NCBI RefSeq assembly: GCF_000468755.1
Contig: NZ_AWEZ01000029.1
Location: forward strand, 19,914 to 83,913
DNA from: Olsenella profusa F0195
GTDB taxonomy: Bacteria; Actinomycetota; Coriobacteriia; Coriobacteriales; Atopobiaceae
Length of the DNA stretch: 64,000 nucleotides
Reading direction: 5' to 3'
Of the stretch, positions 17,151-26,190 are shown in pieces. The translations under genes were made by a program, and so were the position numbers. The notes below the pieces were generated by a model. That model was given only the letters and a program-made list of their open reading frames with translations. It was not told where the DNA came from and ran no database searches. Numbering within the stretch: the stretch's first letter is position 1; every line of letters begins with the position of its first letter.

Positions 17151-17180
17151 CGCATATGCGTACTGCACGGCCCGGCACGT

Positions 17181-17220
17181 GAGGTGCTCACTGTAAAGGT
17201 GGGCACCTCAACCATTTTTT
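17181..17220 (+). terminator. Rho-independent terminator of the 2-hydroxyacid dehydrogenase gene
   Basis: An 11-base stem GAGGTGCTCAC (17181-17191) pairs with GTGGGCACCTC (17199-17209), allowing one G-T pair, around a 7-base loop. It is followed by ACCA and six Ts (17215-17220). Confidence 0.85.
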
Positions 17221-17528
17221 GCCTATGGGAACAATTTTATTCTAGTTCTAGAAACTTATATACATCACATTTTAACTGTACTACAGAAAATGACGGAAAT
17301 ATCAACGTTATTTATATGTAGGAATAATGTGTAAAAAAAGTGGTAAAAAATAATTATACATATTAAAAATAATAAAAGCACTTATTAGGTTAATTAAATA
17401 CATATATAAAGGTAAATAACTCATACAATTATTTTGCTATTGAACTTATGAAGACTAGATGATTAACTGGTCGCAAAGAACAGATTCCATTCATTTCGGT
17501 GTAACTGTAAAAAACGGAGAGGCAGGGC
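17221..17528 (+). promoter_or_regulatory. Unusually AT-rich leader/promoter region of the PTS-aldolase operon
   Basis: About 300 bases, made almost entirely of A and T runs in a GC-rich genome, lie between a terminator and the KDPG-type aldolase gene. Many -10-like TATAAT variants occur (for example TATAAA near 17403), so no single promoter can be picked. It also holds a TTCTAGAA palindrome near 17247. The only clear landmark is the GGAGAGG ribosome-binding site just before ATG 17529. The base composition differs sharply from both flanks. Confidence 0.5.
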
Positions 17529-18158
17529 ATGATCAATCCCAGCATTACCCATTTCCCCAAAGTTACCGTGATCCTGAGGGGCTACAACTACGAGCAGGTT
17601 CGCTGTGTGGTCAAGAACATGGTTGGCACCAAGCTCGGCGCGGTCGAGGTTGCCATGAACACTCCCGGTGCGACAGAGACTATCAAGAAGGTTGCCGCGG
17701 AGTTTGGCGATGAGGTCATGGTCGGTGCCGGCACCGTCATTTCCACGGAGCGTGCCAGAGCTGCCGTTGATGCAGAGGCGAAGTTCGCACTGTCTCCCAT
17801 CTGTTTCACGCAGGAAATCTTTGATATTTGCGCGTCTGCGGGCCTTACGACCGTACCCTCGGCCTTCAGTCCCTCAGAGGTTTGGAACATGTTTGAGATG
17901 GGTGCCGACATCGTCAAGATCTTCCCCGCAGACATTCTGGGTTCCAAGTATCTCAAGGACATCCAGGCACCTCTCAATCCCATGCCGCTCATGGTGGTTG
18001 GTGGCGTGAGCGCCGACAACTGTCAGGAGTTCTTTGACTTTGGCGCCACATACGCGGGCATTGGCTCCGGCATCTTCAAACCCGCAGACATCGTCTCGAT
18101 GAACGATGAGGGGCTCAGGCAGTCCATTGCTGACTTCGAGACAAAGGTTCGCTGGTAA
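17529..18158 (+). CDS. KDPG/KHG-type class I aldolase
   Basis: 209 residues of the Eda family, which cleaves 2-keto-3-deoxy sugar-acid phosphates to pyruvate and an aldehyde via a Schiff base. The Schiff-base Lys is K130 in IVKIFPAD and the catalytic Glu is E40 in VEVAMNTPGA. VGAGTV, ALSPICF (normally F.VSP) and the phosphate-site VGGVSADN are present. Two departures from classical Eda are visible: the Arg of the E-x-x-L-R-T motif is Asn44, and the PTGG-type phosphate site reads VVGG. The substrate may therefore differ from KDPG. It is first gene of the operon, 31 bases before the IIA gene. Confidence 0.88.
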   Translation: MINPSITHFPKVTVILRGYNYEQVRCVVKNMVGTKLGAVEVAMNTPGATETIKKVAAEFGDEVMVGAGTVISTERARAAVDAEAKFALSPICFTQEIFDICASAGLTTVPSAFSPSEVWNMFEMGADIVKIFPADILGSKYLKDIQAPLNPMPLMVVGGVSADNCQEFFDFGATYAGIGSGIFKPADIVSMNDEGLRQSIADFETKVRW

Positions 18159-18189
18159 ACAACTATCACATAATGGAGAGGAGGTATAT

Positions 18190-18651
18190 ATGTCCGATAT
18201 GGCGTTTGGTCCCGAACTCATTCTCCTGCTGGATGGTGTGAAGGATTATCAGATGGCCGAAAGCGATCTAGCGAACAGGCTTGTTAAGCTCGGCTATGCA
18301 AAAGATTCCTATCCCCAAGCAATCGCCGAGCGTGAGATTGTATATCCTACGGGTCTTGACGTCGGGGGCATAAATGCGGCAATGCCTCACTGCGACATTT
18401 CGAACGTTAACAGGGCAGCAATTTGCGTAGGCGTTCTCAAGAATCCTGTCGAGTGGCGCCGCATGGATGATCAGGACGCCACCTGTAAGGTCTCGTTCGT
18501 GATTATGCTCGCCCTCAAGGAAGCTCATGCCCATCTGGACATGCTCCAGAAGGTAGTCGCTCTCATTCAAGACCAAGGCCTCATGACAAAGATTGTGGCA
18601 GCCGCGAATACGAATGAGGTCTATCAGCTCGTGGGTGAGAGGTTGGCCTAA
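18190..18651 (+). CDS. PTS EIIA component, fructose-mannitol fold, galactitol (GatA)-like
   Basis: 153 residues from ATG 18190, with GGAGAGGAGG just upstream. EIIA accepts phosphate from HPr on a His and passes it to EIIB; the probable site is in NAAMPHCD, matching the 'IPH' motif of this family, preceded by EREIVYPTGLDVG. Size and the paired GatB- and GatC-like genes point to the galactitol class of PTS. It is cytoplasmic. Confidence 0.85.
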   Translation: MSDMAFGPELILLLDGVKDYQMAESDLANRLVKLGYAKDSYPQAIAEREIVYPTGLDVGGINAAMPHCDISNVNRAAICVGVLKNPVEWRRMDDQDATCKVSFVIMLALKEAHAHLDMLQKVVALIQDQGLMTKIVAAANTNEVYQLVGERLA

Positions 18652-18715
18652 CAACAGAAACAAGGCGTGCCTGCGGACACGTCGTACTACAAGAGCACAA
18701 GGGAAGGAACTAACA

Positions 18716-19000
18716 ATGGCAAAGCGCGTTCTCGTTGCATGCGGCAATGGTGTGGCGACCTCCACCGTCGTTGCAAGCAAGATCAGGGATTATTGCAAGG
18801 AGAGGGGCCTGGACGTCCAGACCAACCAATGCAGAATGATCGAGCTTCATGACAAGGGTGATGCGTACGACCTCATCGTGACCTCTGGCAAGTTCAGCGA
18901 TCCTGACGTCAAGACCCCTTGCATCATGGCGATCAGCCTTCTTACGGGCATTGGTGCGGATAAGACTCTGGAGCAGATTTATCAGGCACTGAAGGACTAG
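18716..19000 (+). CDS. PTS EIIB component, galactitol (GatB)-like
   Basis: 94 residues starting at ATG 18716 behind GGGAAGGA. The phospho-accepting Cys lies in the N-terminal P-loop-like VLVACGNGVATSTVVASKI (Cys10), a hallmark of the Gat/lactose-type EIIB fold. The in-frame extension upstream has no ribosome-binding site and overlaps the IIA gene, so it was not used. IIA and IIC neighbours are on each side. Confidence 0.9.
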   Translation: MAKRVLVACGNGVATSTVVASKIRDYCKERGLDVQTNQCRMIELHDKGDAYDLIVTSGKFSDPDVKTPCIMAISLLTGIGADKTLEQIYQALKD

Positions 19001-19089
19001 CGCCTTATTTCAATTGCCGTTTTTCGTCCGCAAAGAGCGGGCGTGTATTTGTCCGCCAGAGTGTGCGGGCGAAATAGAAAGGATAGGGA

Positions 19090-20466
19090 ATGGACGTAGT
19101 TGCTAATGGCATTTATGCTGCGTTCCAGGCGTTTCTCGGCGCCGGCGCATACGTAATGCTGCCTGTGATCATCACGATCCTGGGCCTCGTCTTCAGGCTC
19201 AAGCCTGTCAAGGCTTTCCAGTCCGGTATGACGATCACCTGTGGTTTCGTAGGTATCAACCTGTTGGTTAACCTGCTCAAGTCAGCGGTTTCTCCCGCCG
19301 CTTCCGCGATGGTCACCAATTTCGGCCTGAACCTCGATATTACCGATGTGGGCTGGGGTGCTATCTCCTCCGTCACCTGGGCTTCTCCCATCGTCGCTTT
19401 CCTGGTCTTCGAGATCCTTGGGATCAATGTCTTGATGCTCATCCTCAAGGCAACCAAGACCATGGACGTCGACATCTGGAACTACCACCACATGATGATT
19501 GCCGGCATCCTCGTGTTCTATGTCACCAATAACTTCGTGCTCGCTCTCATCGCCTCCGGCCTCATGGCCATCCTCTCCTTCAAGCTCTGCGACTGGACGC
19601 AGCCCCTGGTTGAGCACTTCTTCGGCATTCCGGACGTCTCGCTGCCAACCGTCTCTTATCTGAGCTCCATTATCATAGCTGCCCCCCTCAACTGGGTCAT
19701 CGATCGCATCCCCGGCCTCCGCGACGTGAACCTCTCCATTAAGGGTCTCCAGAAGAGGATCGGCTTTCTTGGTGACCCTATGATTTTGGGCTTCATCCTG
19801 GGCCTTGCCATGGGCCTTCTTGCTCTCATGCCGATTGACCAAGCATTTCTTACGGGTGTCAACGTTGCTGCCGTCATGGCGCTCATGCCCAAGATGACCG
19901 CCATGTTTGTCGAGGGCCTCATGCCCATCTCCGAGGCCGCTCAGAACATGACCTCCAAGTACTTCGGTGGCCGTTCGCTTACCATCGGTCTTGACGCTGC
20001 CGTCGTTGTGGGCAACCCTGACGTCATCACCACCGCACTCGTCATGATTCCCATCACCATCTTCCTTGCCTTCATCCTCCCTGGCAACCATATGATGCCG
20101 CTCGCTGATCTCGCGGTTGTCACTTTCCGTGTTGCCATGGTCGTAGCCCTCTGCCGCGGCAACGTTTTCCGCTCCATCTTGATCTCCATTCCCGTCATGA
20201 CCGCCATTCTTTACGGTGGCACCTTTGCCGCTCCTTATCTGACTGGCCTTGCCCAGTCCACTGGTCTCGAGTTTGATGGCCAGATCGCCTCCATGGCGGG
20301 TCCTTCGATGACCCAAACCGCCATCGTGTTCTGGAGCTCCATCTCCTCCAATCCTTGGCTCGCTCTTGTCGTTGTCATGCTCGCCTTTGCAGGTATTTGG
20401 TACTTCGTCGAGAAGAGGATTGGCCTCGACAAGATTGAGGCCTACGCTTCTCAGGGCGAGGAGTAG
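19090..20466 (+). CDS. PTS EIIC permease, galactitol (GatC) family
   Basis: 458 residues with about ten to twelve hydrophobic helices. It is a membrane-embedded transporter that moves the substrate for phosphorylation by EIIB. Family traits are VMLPVIITILGLVFRLKPVKAFQSGMTITCGFVGI at the N-terminus and LPGNHMMPLADLAV before the last helices. A member of the Gat family often transports polyols, pentitols or sugar acids. With the dehydratase and aldolase in the operon, an aldonic acid is the likeliest cargo (inference). Separate IIA, IIB and IIC polypeptides match the Gat arrangement. Confidence 0.9.
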   Translation: MDVVANGIYAAFQAFLGAGAYVMLPVIITILGLVFRLKPVKAFQSGMTITCGFVGINLLVNLLKSAVSPAASAMVTNFGLNLDITDVGWGAISSVTWASPIVAFLVFEILGINVLMLILKATKTMDVDIWNYHHMMIAGILVFYVTNNFVLALIASGLMAILSFKLCDWTQPLVEHFFGIPDVSLPTVSYLSSIIIAAPLNWVIDRIPGLRDVNLSIKGLQKRIGFLGDPMILGFILGLAMGLLALMPIDQAFLTGVNVAAVMALMPKMTAMFVEGLMPISEAAQNMTSKYFGGRSLTIGLDAAVVVGNPDVITTALVMIPITIFLAFILPGNHMMPLADLAVVTFRVAMVVALCRGNVFRSILISIPVMTAILYGGTFAAPYLTGLAQSTGLEFDGQIASMAGPSMTQTAIVFWSSISSNPWLALVVVMLAFAGIWYFVEKRIGLDKIEAYASQGEE

Positions 20467-20548
20467 GTTCGAAAGGACCACGCCCGAACAGAGGTAGACG
20501 TCATCGGCGCGATGGCGCCTACCTCTTCTTTATGAGAGAAGAGATACA

Positions 20549-22189
20549 ATGAAACGTAAGATTGATCAGCTAGAACCGTTCCAGCGCGCCATCTCGAAGG
20601 CGCACCTAGCGACTGCGGGCGTCTCCGTCGACTCGCTCGAGAACCCCGACAAGCCCCTCATTGCCATCGCAAACAGCTGGAACGAGGTTTGCCCCGGCCA
20701 CGAACCCCTGCACCAGCTTGCGCAAGAGGTCAAGAAGGGTGTGCTCGAGGCCGGCGGCGAGCCCGTCGAATTCAATACTATAGGCATGTGCGACGGTATT
20801 GCCCAAGGCCATCCCGGTATGCGCTACTGTCTGCCCCACCGCGACCTCATCACGGACTCCTGCGAGGCCATGATCGTGGGGGAGGGTGTCTTTGACGGCG
20901 TGGTCTACATGGGATCCTGCGACAAGATCATCCCCGGCATGCTCAACGCTGCCGCGCGCATCGACCTGCCTTCCGCCTTGGTGACCGCCGGTCCCTGCTA
21001 TGACGAGATCAAGCCGAGCGAGTCCAAGGCCCTGCGTGCGCGCTTCCTGCGTGGCGAGGCCACGGAGCGCGAGGTGATCGAGGGCACCCTCAAGTACTAC
21101 ACCGGCCCTGGCGTCTGCCCGTTTCTGGGCACCGCCAATACCATGGCATGCCTCTCTGAGGGCCTTGGTATGATGCTGCCGTACGGCGCGTTGTGGCCGT
21201 CTTCCACGAGCCAGCGGCGCTTCTCAGCCCGCCAGACCGGCGCCCGCGTGGTCGATCTGGTGCGCAAGGGCATCAGGCCTTCCGACATCATGACCCAGGC
21301 TGCGCTGGACAATGCCGTCAAGCTGCTCGCCTCCATCGGTGGCTCCCTCAATGCCCTCGTCCACCTGCCGGCACTCGCGCATGAGCTTGGCCTCGAGGTC
21401 ACCTGGACCCAGATTGCCGAGGTCACCTCGCATACGCCCGTTGTCTGCAATGTGGTGCCCAATGGCGATATCTCGTGCATCAACCTCTACAAGGCCGGCG
21501 GCGTGCCCGCGGTCCTCAAGACCATCGAGGGGGACCTCGACACCTCCGTCATGACCGTCACCGGCAAGATGCTGGGCCAGAACTTGGACCGCGACGTGCC
21601 TGTGGACCGCTCCGTCATCCGCATGCAGGATGACCCCGCATCCGTTGCCAACGGCATCCAGGTGCTCTATGGCAACCTGGCTCCCGAGGGCGCCTTGGTC
21701 AAGACCTCCGCCGTCCCCGCTGACCAGCACATCTGGACCGGCCGCGCACAGGTCTTCAACAGCGAGGAGGAGGCCTTTGCTGCCTATGCCCAGCACGCCA
21801 TAAGGCCGGGCACCGGCGTCATCGTGTGCTACGAGGGCCCCAAGGGTGGCCCCGGCATGAAGGAGCTGCACCGCGTGACTGAGATCATGAAGGGCATTCC
21901 CAACTCTGCGGTCATCACCGACGGCCGCTTCTCTGGTGCGTCCGGCGGTCTCTCCGTTGGCTATCTCTGTCCCGAGGCCTTTGACGGTGGTGCCATCGCG
22001 CTGGTGCAGGATGGTGACACCATCCATATCGACCTCTCCAAGAACCTCATCGAGCTTGAGGTCCCCGACGAGGAACTTGCCGTGCGCAAGGCCCACTGGA
22101 AGCCCGTTGTTCACGAGAATGGCGGACATCTGCTCAAGCGCTATGCCGAGCAAGTTGGCTCTGCCAAGGCGGGCGCGGTCCTGGATTAG
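20549..22189 (+). CDS. IlvD/Edd family dehydratase
   Basis: 546 residues. The family uses an Fe-S cluster to dehydrate dihydroxy-acids or aldonates to 2-keto-3-deoxy acids. Three cluster-type Cys are present: C81 in GMCDGIAQGH, C124 in MGSCDKIIPG and C190 in GVCPFLGTANTM. The C-terminal DGRFSGASGGLSVGYL signature is intact. Length is IlvD-like rather than the roughly 600 residues of Edd. No other branched-chain amino acid gene is nearby, while a KDPG-type aldolase and a PTS are, so a sugar-acid or phospho-sugar-acid dehydratase is more likely than dihydroxyacid dehydratase. Substrate is inference. Confidence 0.88.
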   Translation: MKRKIDQLEPFQRAISKAHLATAGVSVDSLENPDKPLIAIANSWNEVCPGHEPLHQLAQEVKKGVLEAGGEPVEFNTIGMCDGIAQGHPGMRYCLPHRDLITDSCEAMIVGEGVFDGVVYMGSCDKIIPGMLNAAARIDLPSALVTAGPCYDEIKPSESKALRARFLRGEATEREVIEGTLKYYTGPGVCPFLGTANTMACLSEGLGMMLPYGALWPSSTSQRRFSARQTGARVVDLVRKGIRPSDIMTQAALDNAVKLLASIGGSLNALVHLPALAHELGLEVTWTQIAEVTSHTPVVCNVVPNGDISCINLYKAGGVPAVLKTIEGDLDTSVMTVTGKMLGQNLDRDVPVDRSVIRMQDDPASVANGIQVLYGNLAPEGALVKTSAVPADQHIWTGRAQVFNSEEEAFAAYAQHAIRPGTGVIVCYEGPKGGPGMKELHRVTEIMKGIPNSAVITDGRFSGASGGLSVGYLCPEAFDGGAIALVQDGDTIHIDLSKNLIELEVPDEELAVRKAHWKPVVHENGGHLLKRYAEQVGSAKAGAVLD

Positions 22190-22293
22190 CCACCTCTGTG
22201 CTCCGCAGGTCATTGCCATAGCCTGCGGCGTGGTGTGAGCGGGGGCCGTCCTCGTGGCGACCCCCACCCTCCATGGCTGAGGGGAGGGATCCC

Positions 22294-23130
22294 ATGCGGG
22301 TTGACATGGTCTTCTGCGACATGGACGGAACGTACCTCGCATCCGATAAGTCCGTGCCAGCTGACAACCAGAAGATTGTGGGCGAGTTGGCCGAGAGGGG
22401 CATAGCGTTTGTTCCCTGTACGGGAAGGATGTTCTCTGGCATCCAGGAGTCCTTGGTCGGTACCCCACAAGTGAGGTATGCCGTCTGTTCCATGGGGGCG
22501 ACCATTGTGGAGTTTGGTCCCCATGGCCCTAAGAACATATTTGAGGGGGAGATGCCCAAAGGGCCGGTGCTGTCGCTCTATGAGGCGATCTCCAGCATGG
22601 ACCTTGAGTTTGGCATCTTCGCGAACGGGCGGTCCTATGCGGAGGACTGGCGTTTGGCCAAGATCAGGGAGTTTCCCATAGAACCTGGCATGATGCAGTT
22701 CGTGATCAAGCAGAGAGTGCCCATCAAAGTATCGATCCCTGAGTTCGTCGGCAAACTAGATCGCGTGGAACGCCTGAACCTCTACTACAAAACCGATGCC
22801 GACGGCGACAGGATCTGCGACATTCTGGGCAGCATGTCCGAGCTTGCTTACACAAGGCATGACGGATGCGGCCTTGAGGTGACATCCCGCAGTTTCTCGA
22901 AGGGGACCGCGCTGCGGTGGCTGTGCCAAAAGGAGGGAGTGAGCCCCCTCTACGTGGCTGCCTTTGGTGACGGGGAGAATGATGTTCCCATGCTCGCTGA
23001 GGCAGGCGTGCCGGTTGCCATGAGGAACGGCAACGACATCTGCAAGGAAAACGCCACGTACATGACGCGGCTCTCTAACGACGAGGCGGGAGTGGCAGAC
23101 TTCCTGCGCCAGAACGTGTTTGGCGCATAG
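22294..23130 (+). CDS. HAD-superfamily Cof-type sugar phosphatase
   Basis: 278 residues. Motif I is FCDMDGTYL (nucleophile and acid Asp), motif II is VPCTGR, motif III is the Lys in SRSFSKGTALRW, and motif IV is FGDGENDVPML. This is a C2B-cap (Cof) phosphatase of small phosphorylated sugars or intermediates. ATG 22294 was chosen for its GAGGGGAGG ribosome-binding site rather than an earlier in-frame ATG. It is last gene of the PTS operon and may relieve accumulation of sugar phosphates (inference). A paralogue lies at 58537. Confidence 0.9.
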   Translation: MRVDMVFCDMDGTYLASDKSVPADNQKIVGELAERGIAFVPCTGRMFSGIQESLVGTPQVRYAVCSMGATIVEFGPHGPKNIFEGEMPKGPVLSLYEAISSMDLEFGIFANGRSYAEDWRLAKIREFPIEPGMMQFVIKQRVPIKVSIPEFVGKLDRVERLNLYYKTDADGDRICDILGSMSELAYTRHDGCGLEVTSRSFSKGTALRWLCQKEGVSPLYVAAFGDGENDVPMLAEAGVPVAMRNGNDICKENATYMTRLSNDEAGVADFLRQNVFGA

Positions 23131-23596
23131 AGAGAAGAGAATTCAACACCATGTCCTAGGAATTGTCCTAGGAGGACGCTGCGGATGCCGATAGGATGCC
23201 CGTGGCGACTGTGACCACACGTGTGGTGTGGCAGCCATCCCTGCACCCGGAATGGCAGCTCTCAATCTGAAAACTTGACCGTTTGGGTCATATAGCCTTC
23301 CGTTCACAGATAATAAAGTCTAAAACATAGAAATAAACTTTGAAACACAGAATAAATTCTGTATAACAAATATAGAGAAGGTGCAGGTGAGACTCTGGGC
23401 AGGCACATGAGAACTATGGCTTATGGACCGATTCGAAAAATCGCATTGCTTGACAGCAGTTTCTCTGAACCCATCCCTCATCTGCGTTCTTTGGGAGCTT
23501 CTTTGCCCAAGGGCAAAGCGGGGGAGTCCAGCGTCATCGCCTGTGCTTCGGGGATGTGTCTGGAACAGGTCAAACGGCGTTGGTAGAGGAGAGGTC
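23131..23596 (+). promoter_or_regulatory. Regulatory intergenic region of the polyol/sugar locus
   Basis: A 466-base gap. It holds a perfect 12-base palindrome CCACACGTGTGG (23215-23226), then an AT-rich block (about 23300-23380) containing the inverted repeat ACAGAAT-AA-ATTCTGT (23347-23362), an operator-like site. A start for the downstream gene is only convincing at ATG 23597, with AGAGGAGAGG before it; the in-frame ATG at 23423 lacks one and its extension is not dehydrogenase-like. A direct repeat TCCTAGGA occurs near 23155 and 23168. Confidence 0.5.
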
Positions 23597-24760
23597 ATGA
23601 AAGCGTTGACAAGGTACTGCAGCGACAAGGGCGAGTTCGGAGGGTATCACTACATCGACATGCCCGTTCCGGAGTGTGGGCCCGATGACGTCATCATCCG
23701 CCTGAAGGCGGCCGCCATCTGCGGCGCCGACATGAAGCACTGGTATGCGGACCTCGATGGCACGAACACCTCGGATCAGCTCAACTCCATCCGCGGACAT
23801 GAGTTTGCCGGCGTGATCGTTAAGGTTGGCGAGAACGTGACCGACTGGAAGGTTGGCCAGCGTGTGGTGTCCGACAACGCCGGCAAGGCCTGCGGCACGT
23901 GCCCTGCCTGCGAGCGCGGCGACTTCATGCTCTGCGAGCACAAGACGGGCCTTGGCCTCGACAACAACTACAAGGCCTTCGGTGGGACGGGCGGCTTCAC
24001 CAAGTATGCAAAGATTCCGGGTGGCATCCTGAAGCTTCACCCCCATGCCATCTGGGAGATCCCAGAAGGCGTGAAGTACGAAGAGGCAGCCGTCCTCGAC
24101 CCGATCGCGAACTCCTACAAGGCAATCGCCCAACAGTCGAGCTTCCTGCCTGGCCAGGACGTTGTTGTCATCGGCACTGGCCCGCTGGGTCTTTTTGCCG
24201 TCCAGGTCGCCCGCGTCATGGGTGCCGTCAACATCGTTATGGTCGGCCTCCAGGACGATGTCAAGACCAGGTTCCCCATCGCCCGCGAAGTCGGTGCCAC
24301 CCACTGCGTGAACGGCTCCACCGAAGATGTCGTCAAGCGCTGCCTCGAGATCTGCGGTCGTGACAACCTTGGCCTGGTCGTCGAGTGCTCCGGCGCCAAC
24401 ATCGCGCTCAAGCAGTCCCTTGAGATGCTGCGTCCAAACGGCGAGGTCGTGCGTGTGGGCATGGGCTTCAAGCCGCTTGAGTTCTCCATCAACAATATTA
24501 CCGAGTGGAACAAGAGCATCATCGGTCACCAGGCCTATGACTCCACCTCCTGGCGTGAGTGCATCCGCCTCCTTGCCTCTGGCGCCATCAAGGTCCAGCC
24601 GATGATCACCCATCGTCTCGGCCTCTCCCAGTGGAAGGAAGGCTTCGCTGTGATGGCAGACAAGTCCGCCGTCAAGTGCATCTTCCACTACGACGAGCCG
24701 GACAAGGACGAGAAGGCATACGGCGAGGCTGACTACCCCGATGACCATGACTTCGAGTAG
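23597..24760 (+). CDS. Zinc-dependent alcohol/polyol dehydrogenase (MDR family) 1
   Basis: 387 residues. The catalytic zinc site is Cys in AAAICGADMKHW and His-Glu in RGHEFAGVI. The structural zinc lobe has all four Cys (CGTCPACERGDFMLC). The NAD(P)-binding motif is VIGTGPLGLFAVQVARVMGA. It probably oxidises a polyol or sugar-acid hydroxyl to a ketone. The C-terminus is extended by an acidic tail (DEPDKDEKAYGEADYPDDHDFE) that is unusual for the family. It is first gene of the second catabolic locus, 47 bases before the MFS gene. Confidence 0.92.
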   Translation: MKALTRYCSDKGEFGGYHYIDMPVPECGPDDVIIRLKAAAICGADMKHWYADLDGTNTSDQLNSIRGHEFAGVIVKVGENVTDWKVGQRVVSDNAGKACGTCPACERGDFMLCEHKTGLGLDNNYKAFGGTGGFTKYAKIPGGILKLHPHAIWEIPEGVKYEEAAVLDPIANSYKAIAQQSSFLPGQDVVVIGTGPLGLFAVQVARVMGAVNIVMVGLQDDVKTRFPIAREVGATHCVNGSTEDVVKRCLEICGRDNLGLVVECSGANIALKQSLEMLRPNGEVVRVGMGFKPLEFSINNITEWNKSIIGHQAYDSTSWRECIRLLASGAIKVQPMITHRLGLSQWKEGFAVMADKSAVKCIFHYDEPDKDEKAYGEADYPDDHDFE

Positions 24761-24807
24761 GAGACTGCGTGCATGCGCACGTCAGCGCAATCGGAGAGGA
24801 AGCAAAC

Positions 24808-26190
24808 ATGGCAAACACCAAGAGCGCCAATATCGGCGCCAGGCTCGATCGGCTGCCCGATTCCAGGTGGCATGTGAAGATGTGGCTCGTCACTGCCTTT
24901 GCCCTGCTGGTCTGCTGGTCCAACGGCATCAGCGGAGCCGTCCAGAACATCCTGCTCAACGAGATCCACTGGCTTGAGCCCGGTACCACCCTGCTTGCCC
25001 TCTGGGGCACGACCTACACGATAGGACAGCTCCTCGGGGCCCTCGTTGGTGGCCCCATCGGTGATAGGATTGGTCGTAAGAGGTCAATCATCCTGTACGA
25101 GTGCATTCACATTGCCGTCATGATAGGCGCGGCGCTTGCGCCCAATGTCTATGCGCTCTACTTCTTCAGGCTCTGCCAGGGGTTCGGCCTCGGCGCGCTG
25201 CTCGTGGTCCTCTTTGCAGGCTTCACCGAGTATGTGCCCGGCCGCAATCGAGGCACTTGGTCCAGCCGGACTTCCTTCATCGGTAACTGGGCGCACCCGA
25301 TCTGCAACCTCATCGCGCTTCTCCTCATGGGTTCGGGAATGGCGATGAGCATGAACTGGCGCGTCGAGTTCATGATTCCCTCCGTACTCTCCATCATCGC
25401 GACCCTCATGGTGTGGAGGAAGTTCCCCGAGTCTCCACGCTGGCTTGAGACGCAGGGCCGCGTCGATGAGGCCGATGCCATTGTCACGAGGATCGAGCAG
25501 GAGATTGAGGAGTCTACGGGAAAGCCGCTGCCCCCCGTCACCGAGGAGCCTGCACCTGTAAGGCGTCTGCCGTACTCCGCCCTGTTCCATGGTGAGCTGC
25601 TCCGTCGCTCCATCGTTGGCTCCCTCGTGCTCATTGGTATGAACACCATCCAGTACACCCTCATGACCTGGATGCCATCACTTCTGAACGGTCTCGGATA
25701 CAACACGTCCCAGTCCCAGTTCATGACCGTGTTTGGGCTCTTCGGTGCACCTTTTGGCATCTTCGTTGCCTCCCTCGTCATGGACAGGGTCGCGCGCAAG
25801 AGGATGGGCGTCTTACTTCTCATAGGCATGGCGTTCTTTGGCCTACTCATCGGCTTCCTGACGTCTCAGAACCTTGTTGGCATGAACGGCCTCATCGCCC
25901 TGACCTTCATCATGAACACGATCATCTACATGTATGTCTGCTACGCGTCTGCCGTCTATGTCCCCGAGATGTGGCCTACGTCCGCGAAGCTTTCTGGCTC
26001 CGGCTTCTGCAACGCGATGGGCCGTCTGAGCAACGTCTTCTTCCCGTTCCTCGTGACCGCGCTCGCAGCGCAGAGCTCCAGCAACGTGTTCATGCTCCTG
26101 GCCGTCGTCGCCGTCGGCATTGCCGTTACCGTTGCCTTCTTCGGCATCGAGACCCGCGGCGAATCCGTCGAGGTCATCGGCGATGTGTAG
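24808..26190 (+). CDS. MFS sugar/organic-acid permease
   Basis: 460 residues with twelve predicted membrane helices. The loop 2-3 motif GGPIGDRIGRKRSIILYE and the PESPRWLETQGRVDEA motif after helix 6 are signatures of the sugar-porter-type major facilitator branch. ATG 24808 follows GGAGAGGAAG. It likely imports the unphosphorylated substrate of the surrounding dehydrogenases, in contrast with the two PTS loci in this window. The exact substrate is unknown. Confidence 0.9.
   Translation: MANTKSANIGARLDRLPDSRWHVKMWLVTAFALLVCWSNGISGAVQNILLNEIHWLEPGTTLLALWGTTYTIGQLLGALVGGPIGDRIGRKRSIILYECIHIAVMIGAALAPNVYALYFFRLCQGFGLGALLVVLFAGFTEYVPGRNRGTWSSRTSFIGNWAHPICNLIALLLMGSGMAMSMNWRVEFMIPSVLSIIATLMVWRKFPESPRWLETQGRVDEADAIVTRIEQEIEESTGKPLPPVTEEPAPVRRLPYSALFHGELLRRSIVGSLVLIGMNTIQYTLMTWMPSLLNGLGYNTSQSQFMTVFGLFGAPFGIFVASLVMDRVARKRMGVLLLIGMAFFGLLIGFLTSQNLVGMNGLIALTFIMNTIIYMYVCYASAVYVPEMWPTSAKLSGSGFCNAMGRLSNVFFPFLVTALAAQSSSNVFMLLAVVAVGIAVTVAFFGIETRGESVEVIGDV

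Noticed and set aside
19282..20481. 399-codon open frame on the minus strand opposite the galactitol-type IIC gene
   Set aside because: It is the complement of a clear membrane permease; its His/Asp/Gly-rich translation is an antisense artefact of GC-rich codon bias.
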